From contig CANKYO010000007.1 in assembly GCA_947488175.1 (NCBI GenBank), forward strand, positions 124,001-188,000: 64,000 bases of DNA, in the 5' to 3' direction. This DNA comes from an uncultured Paracoccaceae bacterium (lineage in GTDB: Bacteria > Pseudomonadota > Alphaproteobacteria > Rhodobacterales > Rhodobacteraceae). The notes under the pieces are model-generated. The model had not been told where the DNA came from and made no database searches. It worked only from the letters and a program-made list of their open reading frames with translations. This document shows, piece after piece, positions 61,184 through 64,000 of the stretch. The position numbers and the translations under genes are program-made. Position 1 is the stretch's first letter. Each line of letters opens with the position of its first letter.

Positions 61184-62988
61184 CAGAATGTCCTTTCTTT
61201 TGGAGCAATCTTATCAGCGTTGATCCCCCCCTGCGCCTCTGTCGTCAGCGGATCGGTGATAACTGGCCGATAGCTGAGCTTGACCTTGCCGCCATCGACA
61301 TTCGCGATGGTATGCACCCGCCATTTTTCGTCATCCCGTTTGGCATAATCCTCGTGCGCGTGGGCGCCACGGCTTTCCTTGCGCGCCTCGGCACTGACGA
61401 TTGTGGCCAGCGCATTGGGCATCAGGTTCGTCAGTTCCAGCGTTTCCATCAGATCGCTGTTCCAGACAAGGCTGCGATCCGTCACCTTCAGATCGTCCAT
61501 CTTGCCTGCAATGTCTGTCATCTTCTTGACACCCTCGCCCAGCGTCTTGTCGGTCCGGAATACGGCGGCATCTTCCTGCATGGCCCTCTGCATTTCGAGA
61601 CGCAGCTCTGCCGTGCCGGTTGTGCCATCTGCATGGCGCAGCCCATCGAACCGGTCAAAACATGCGTCAATGGACGCCTGATTCAGTGTCGGGTTTGATG
61701 CCTCGCGATCGACAACCTTGCCCGCCTGGATGGCAGCCGCACGGCCAAAGACCACAAGGTCAATCAGGCTGTTCGACCCAAGCCGGTTCGCCCCATGGAC
61801 CGAGGCGCAGCCAGCCTCACCTACAGCCATCAGACCGGGAACCACGCGATTGGGGTCTTTCTTGGTGGGGTTGAGAACCTCGCCGTGATAATTCGTCGGA
61901 ATGCCGCCCATATTGTAATGCACGGTTGGCAGCACCGGGATCGGTTGCTTGGTCACATCAACGCCCGCAAAGATACGGGCCGATTCGGAGATGCCGGGTA
62001 ACCGTTCTGCCAAAGCCTCTTTCGGCAGGTGGTTCAGGTTCAGGTGAATGTGATCACCATTCGCCCCCACACCGCGACCCTCACGGATTTCCATCGTCAT
62101 ACAGCGGCTGACATAGTCGCGCGGGGCGAGGTCCTTGTAGTTGGGCGCATAGCGTTCCATGAAACGCTCGCCCTCGCTGTTCGTCAGGTAGCCACCTTCA
62201 CCGCGCGCGCCTTCGGTGATCAGGCAGCCCGCACCGTAGATGCCGGTGGGATGGAACTGCACGAATTCCATGTCCTGCAAGGGAAGCCCCTGACGCGCGA
62301 CCATGCCGCCACCATCGCCGGTGCAGGTATGGGCGGATGTCGCAGAGAAATAGGCCCGGCCATAGCCGCCTGTGGCCAACACAACCGTCTTGGCGTTGAA
62401 CACATGCATCGTGCCGTCATCAAGCTTCCACGCAATGACACCCTGACAGATGCCATCATCCGACATGATCAGATCCAGGGCGAAGTATTCGATATAGAAC
62501 TCCGCCTGCTGTTTCAGCGACTGACCATAAAGCGTGTGCAGGATTGCGTGGCCCGTCCGGTCTGCGGCGGCGCAGGTACGCTGCACCGGGGGGCCTTCGC
62601 CAAATTCAGTGGTGTGGCCGCCAAACGGGCGCTGATAAATCTTGCCTTCTTCGGTGCGCGAAAATGGGACGCCGTAGTGCTCCAGCTCATAAACCGCCTT
62701 GGGGGCCTCGCGGGCCAGATATTCCATCGCGTCGGTATCACCCAGCCAGTCGGACCCTTTCACGGTGTCATACATATGCCACTGCCAGCTGTCGGGGCCC
62801 ATATTGCCCAGCGACGCGGCAATGCCGCCCTGCGCGGCAACGGTATGAGACCGGGTTGGGAAAACCTTGGTAATGCAGGCCGTGCGCAACCCCTGCTCTG
62901 CCAGACCCAGCGTGGCCCGCAGCCCAGCGCCGCCCGCCCCCACAACAATCGCGTCATAGGTATGCGTTTCGTATTCGTATGCAGCCAT
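61183..62988 (-). CDS. sdhA: Succinate dehydrogenase flavoprotein subunit
   Basis: 601-residue FAD subunit oxidising succinate to fumarate. [20 protein letters not shown] is the FAD loop, [17 protein letters not shown] carries the covalent-FAD histidine (SHT), [14 protein letters not shown] and [20 protein letters not shown] are the substrate-cap motifs. [20 protein letters not shown] is near the end. Start ATG at 62988 with GGAG upstream; the upstream extension to 63042 is not family-like. Length typical. Confidence 0.97.
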   Translation of the reverse strand: MAAYEYETHTYDAIVVGAGGAGLRATLGLAEQGLRTACITKVFPTRSHTVAAQGGIAASLGNMGPDSWQWHMYDTVKGSDWLGDTDAMEYLAREAPKAVYELEHYGVPFSRTEEGKIYQRPFGGHTTEFGEGPPVQRTCAAADRTGHAILHTLYGQSLKQQAEFYIEYFALDLIMSDDGICQGVIAWKLDDGTMHVFNAKTVVLATGGYGRAYFSATSAHTCTGDGGGMVARQGLPLQDMEFVQFHPTGIYGAGCLITEGARGEGGYLTNSEGERFMERYAPNYKDLAPRDYVSRCMTMEIREGRGVGANGDHIHLNLNHLPKEALAERLPGISESARIFAGVDVTKQPIPVLPTVHYNMGGIPTNYHGEVLNPTKKDPNRVVPGLMAVGEAGCASVHGANRLGSNSLIDLVVFGRAAAIQAGKVVDREASNPTLNQASIDACFDRFDGLRHADGTTGTAELRLEMQRAMQEDAAVFRTDKTLGEGVKKMTDIAGKMDDLKVTDRSLVWNSDLMETLELTNLMPNALATIVSAEARKESRGAHAHEDYAKRDDEKWRVHTIANVDGGKVKLSYRPVITDPLTTEAQGGINADKIAPKERTF

Positions 62989-63007
62989 TACTCGATGCTC
63001 CGGGAAA

Positions 63008-63379
63008 TCAAAGGGCGATGCGCACGATTGCGAAAATCGCAATGGCAGCAGCAGAATAGGACAGGCAGATCATTGCGATGATCAGCGCCTTGCGGGCGAA
63101 ACCATGCACATAGTCCTCGATGAGGGTTTGTACACCTTTGCGAAAGTGGATGAAGCCCACCAGCATGGTCAGCGCAGCGATGATCGCAGGGAATGGGCGC
63201 TGATAGTAAGCGATAACCTCTTCATAAGGTGATCCGAGCACGGCTCCAAACGTGAAGATAAACAATGGGATCAGGCCGACAAGGGCAACTGATGTCACCA
63301 TCATGTGCCAGTGATGATCGGTTCCGGTTTTGGCAGAACCCAGCCCTTCGGCGCGTTTACGGTCAGTCAAAAATGCCAT
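63008..63379 (-). CDS. sdhD: Succinate dehydrogenase membrane anchor subunit
   Basis: 123 residues with three hydrophobic helices: [41 protein letters not shown], and [20 protein letters not shown]. The [12 protein letters not shown] segment fits the alphaproteobacterial SdhD type. With SdhC it anchors complex II and forms the quinone site. Confidence 0.93.
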   Translation of the reverse strand: MAFLTDRKRAEGLGSAKTGTDHHWHMMVTSVALVGLIPLFIFTFGAVLGSPYEEVIAYYQRPFPAIIAALTMLVGFIHFRKGVQTLIEDYVHGFARKALIIAMICLSYSAAAIAIFAIVRIAL

Positions 63380-63390
63380 TGTTGCGCCCC

Positions 63391-63774
63391 TTACAATACG
63401 ACTGCGGTGAAGATCGTGAACAGAACCGAGGCGATGATCATTACCAGACCGGCTGTCTCGGACTGATCAACCTCAAGCATATGGCCACTGTCCCAGATCA
63501 GATGCCGGATGCCGCCAAACATGTGATACCATAGCGCCCAGACAGACAGGAACATGACCAGATCGCCAAACCAGCTTGTGACAAATCCGTTGGCCCGCGC
63601 AAAGGCTTCAGGGCCAGTCGCAGCTGCTATGAACCACCAGACGATCATCAACGCGGCCACAATCAGGGCGTTGCCCGTAAGCCGGACGAAAATGGAGGTC
63701 ATCGACGTCAATTGTGGACGATAGATTGTCAGGTGGGGTGAGAGAGGGCGATTGCCCCTGTTCACGTCTGCCAT
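63391..63774 (-). CDS. sdhC: Succinate dehydrogenase cytochrome b556 subunit
   Basis: 127 residues with three hydrophobic helices. Family signature RPLSPHLTIYRPQLTSMTSI at the N-terminus and LWYHMFGGIRHLIWDSGH carrying the heme-b histidine region. AGGGAA is 7 bases before the ATG. It is the first gene of the sdh operon; the upstream 226 bases to the window edge contain no gene. Confidence 0.95.
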   Translation of the reverse strand: MADVNRGNRPLSPHLTIYRPQLTSMTSIFVRLTGNALIVAALMIVWWFIAAATGPEAFARANGFVTSWFGDLVMFLSVWALWYHMFGGIRHLIWDSGHMLEVDQSETAGLVMIIASVLFTIFTAVVL

Positions 63775-63907
63775 GTGTGTTCCCTTCGGTGGCTATTGCT
63801 GCCGATCACAGCGCCTTTGGTTCGTTTTGCACCATTCCGCTGCCAGAGTCACGCAGACGAAAGTAGATAAACTGTGAAAAAACGACGCGTTGGATCACGT
63901 TTCTTCA

Positions 63908-63944
63908 ATTTGTGATCACAGGAATTTTTTTCGTGATCACAAAT
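63908..63944. promoter_or_regulatory. 12-base perfect inverted repeat upstream of sdhC
   Basis: ATTTGTGATCAC (63908-63919) and GTGATCACAAAT (63933-63944) are exact reverse complements around a 13-base spacer, about 135-170 bases before the sdhC start. Each arm contains the self-palindromic GTGATCAC, and a GTGATC half is at 63893-63898. This is operator-like; a GntR/FCD- or CRP-like regulator is possible. Confidence 0.6.
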
Positions 63945-64000
63945 CACTGCACCTCGTGCAACTGCATCAAACGCTTTCCCTGACGGTCAGCCTCTGCCTG

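Noticed and set aside
1..64000. rRNA, tRNA, insertion sequence, prophage or integrase
   Set aside because: No tRNA-like T-arm/cloverleaf, transposase, integrase or flanking terminal repeats could be recognised when reading through the intergenic regions.

Overview
The window is a gene-dense, GC-rich chromosomal segment of a marine-type alphaproteobacterium, most likely family Rhodobacteraceae (Roseobacter group). Pointers are: a complete ethylmalonyl-CoA pathway pair (crotonyl-CoA carboxylase/reductase and ethylmalonyl-CoA mutase), an RpoH-type sigma factor of the RpoHII kind behind what looks like a sigma-E promoter, a LuxR/LuxI quorum-sensing pair with CtrA-type boxes, an HvrA/H-NS-like protein, the dut-moeB-coaBC order, and the sdhCDAB operon with two extra small lipoprotein genes. 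I see no rRNA, tRNA, CRISPR array, insertion sequence or prophage. Apart from short intergenic palindromes and arrays, this is ordinary core chromosome.

Layout. 0-10.5 kb: end of an FAD oxidoreductase, a GNAT enzyme, a GcvT-type dimethylglycine/sarcosine dehydrogenase-like protein, two proline-rich membrane-anchored proteins of unknown role, a lipase-like hydrolase, a 2-hydroxyacid dehydrogenase, an SH3 protein and a CDF metal transporter. 10.5-17 kb (minus strand): M3 peptidase, a polar amino-acid ABC importer (binding protein plus one permease) and the overlapping coaBC-dut-moeB operon. 17-22 kb: rpoH facing cobU-phosphatase, GST and comM. 21.4-24.5 kb: rsmI-yraN, then gshB-esterase. 24.6-32 kb: LpoA-like lipoprotein, glnD, murJ, an apparently inactive rhomboid, and trpS. 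32-38.4 kb: periplasmic rhodanese, aminotransferase-AbrB-USP-CPBP run, and a tandem pair of near-identical secreted proteins ending in a strong terminator. 38.5-40 kb: nfuA-tsaB-rimI. 40.2-46.6 kb: a purine-nucleoside ABC importer operon ending in a purine nucleoside phosphorylase, with two small genes of unclear role. 46.7-50.6 kb: TauE/SafE exporter with a TIGR02186 partner, SDR and helicase. 50.6-52.4 kb: quorum sensing. 52.5-57.5 kb: ccr, a PlsB-like acyltransferase and ecm. 57.5-64 kb: H-NS-like protein, deoD-AKR and the sdh operon.

How the genes fit together. Ccr and Ecm carry the two signature steps of acetyl-CoA assimilation. Ecm needs adenosylcobalamin, to which the CobU salvage enzyme upstream contributes. 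Nucleosides imported by the BMP-type ABC system can be phosphorolysed by the co-encoded PNP, and a second, DeoD-type PNP lies 12 kb away. The TTAA-N7-TTAA boxes in front of both the luxR transcript and luxI suggest that cell-cycle/CtrA control feeds into quorum sensing. The TGATCC-N18-TAA element in front of rpoH suggests control by an ECF sigma-E, as for RpoHII in Rhodobacter photooxidative stress.

The less explained items are two 39-base arrays of an exactly 11-base-spaced CCGACG unit in different intergenic regions, a 26-base perfect palindrome and other intergenic dyads, a rhomboid lacking both catalytic residues, the tandem secreted proteins, and small conserved-looking genes embedded in the nucleoside, sdh and lux operons. 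All calls come from reading the sequence. No database search was run.
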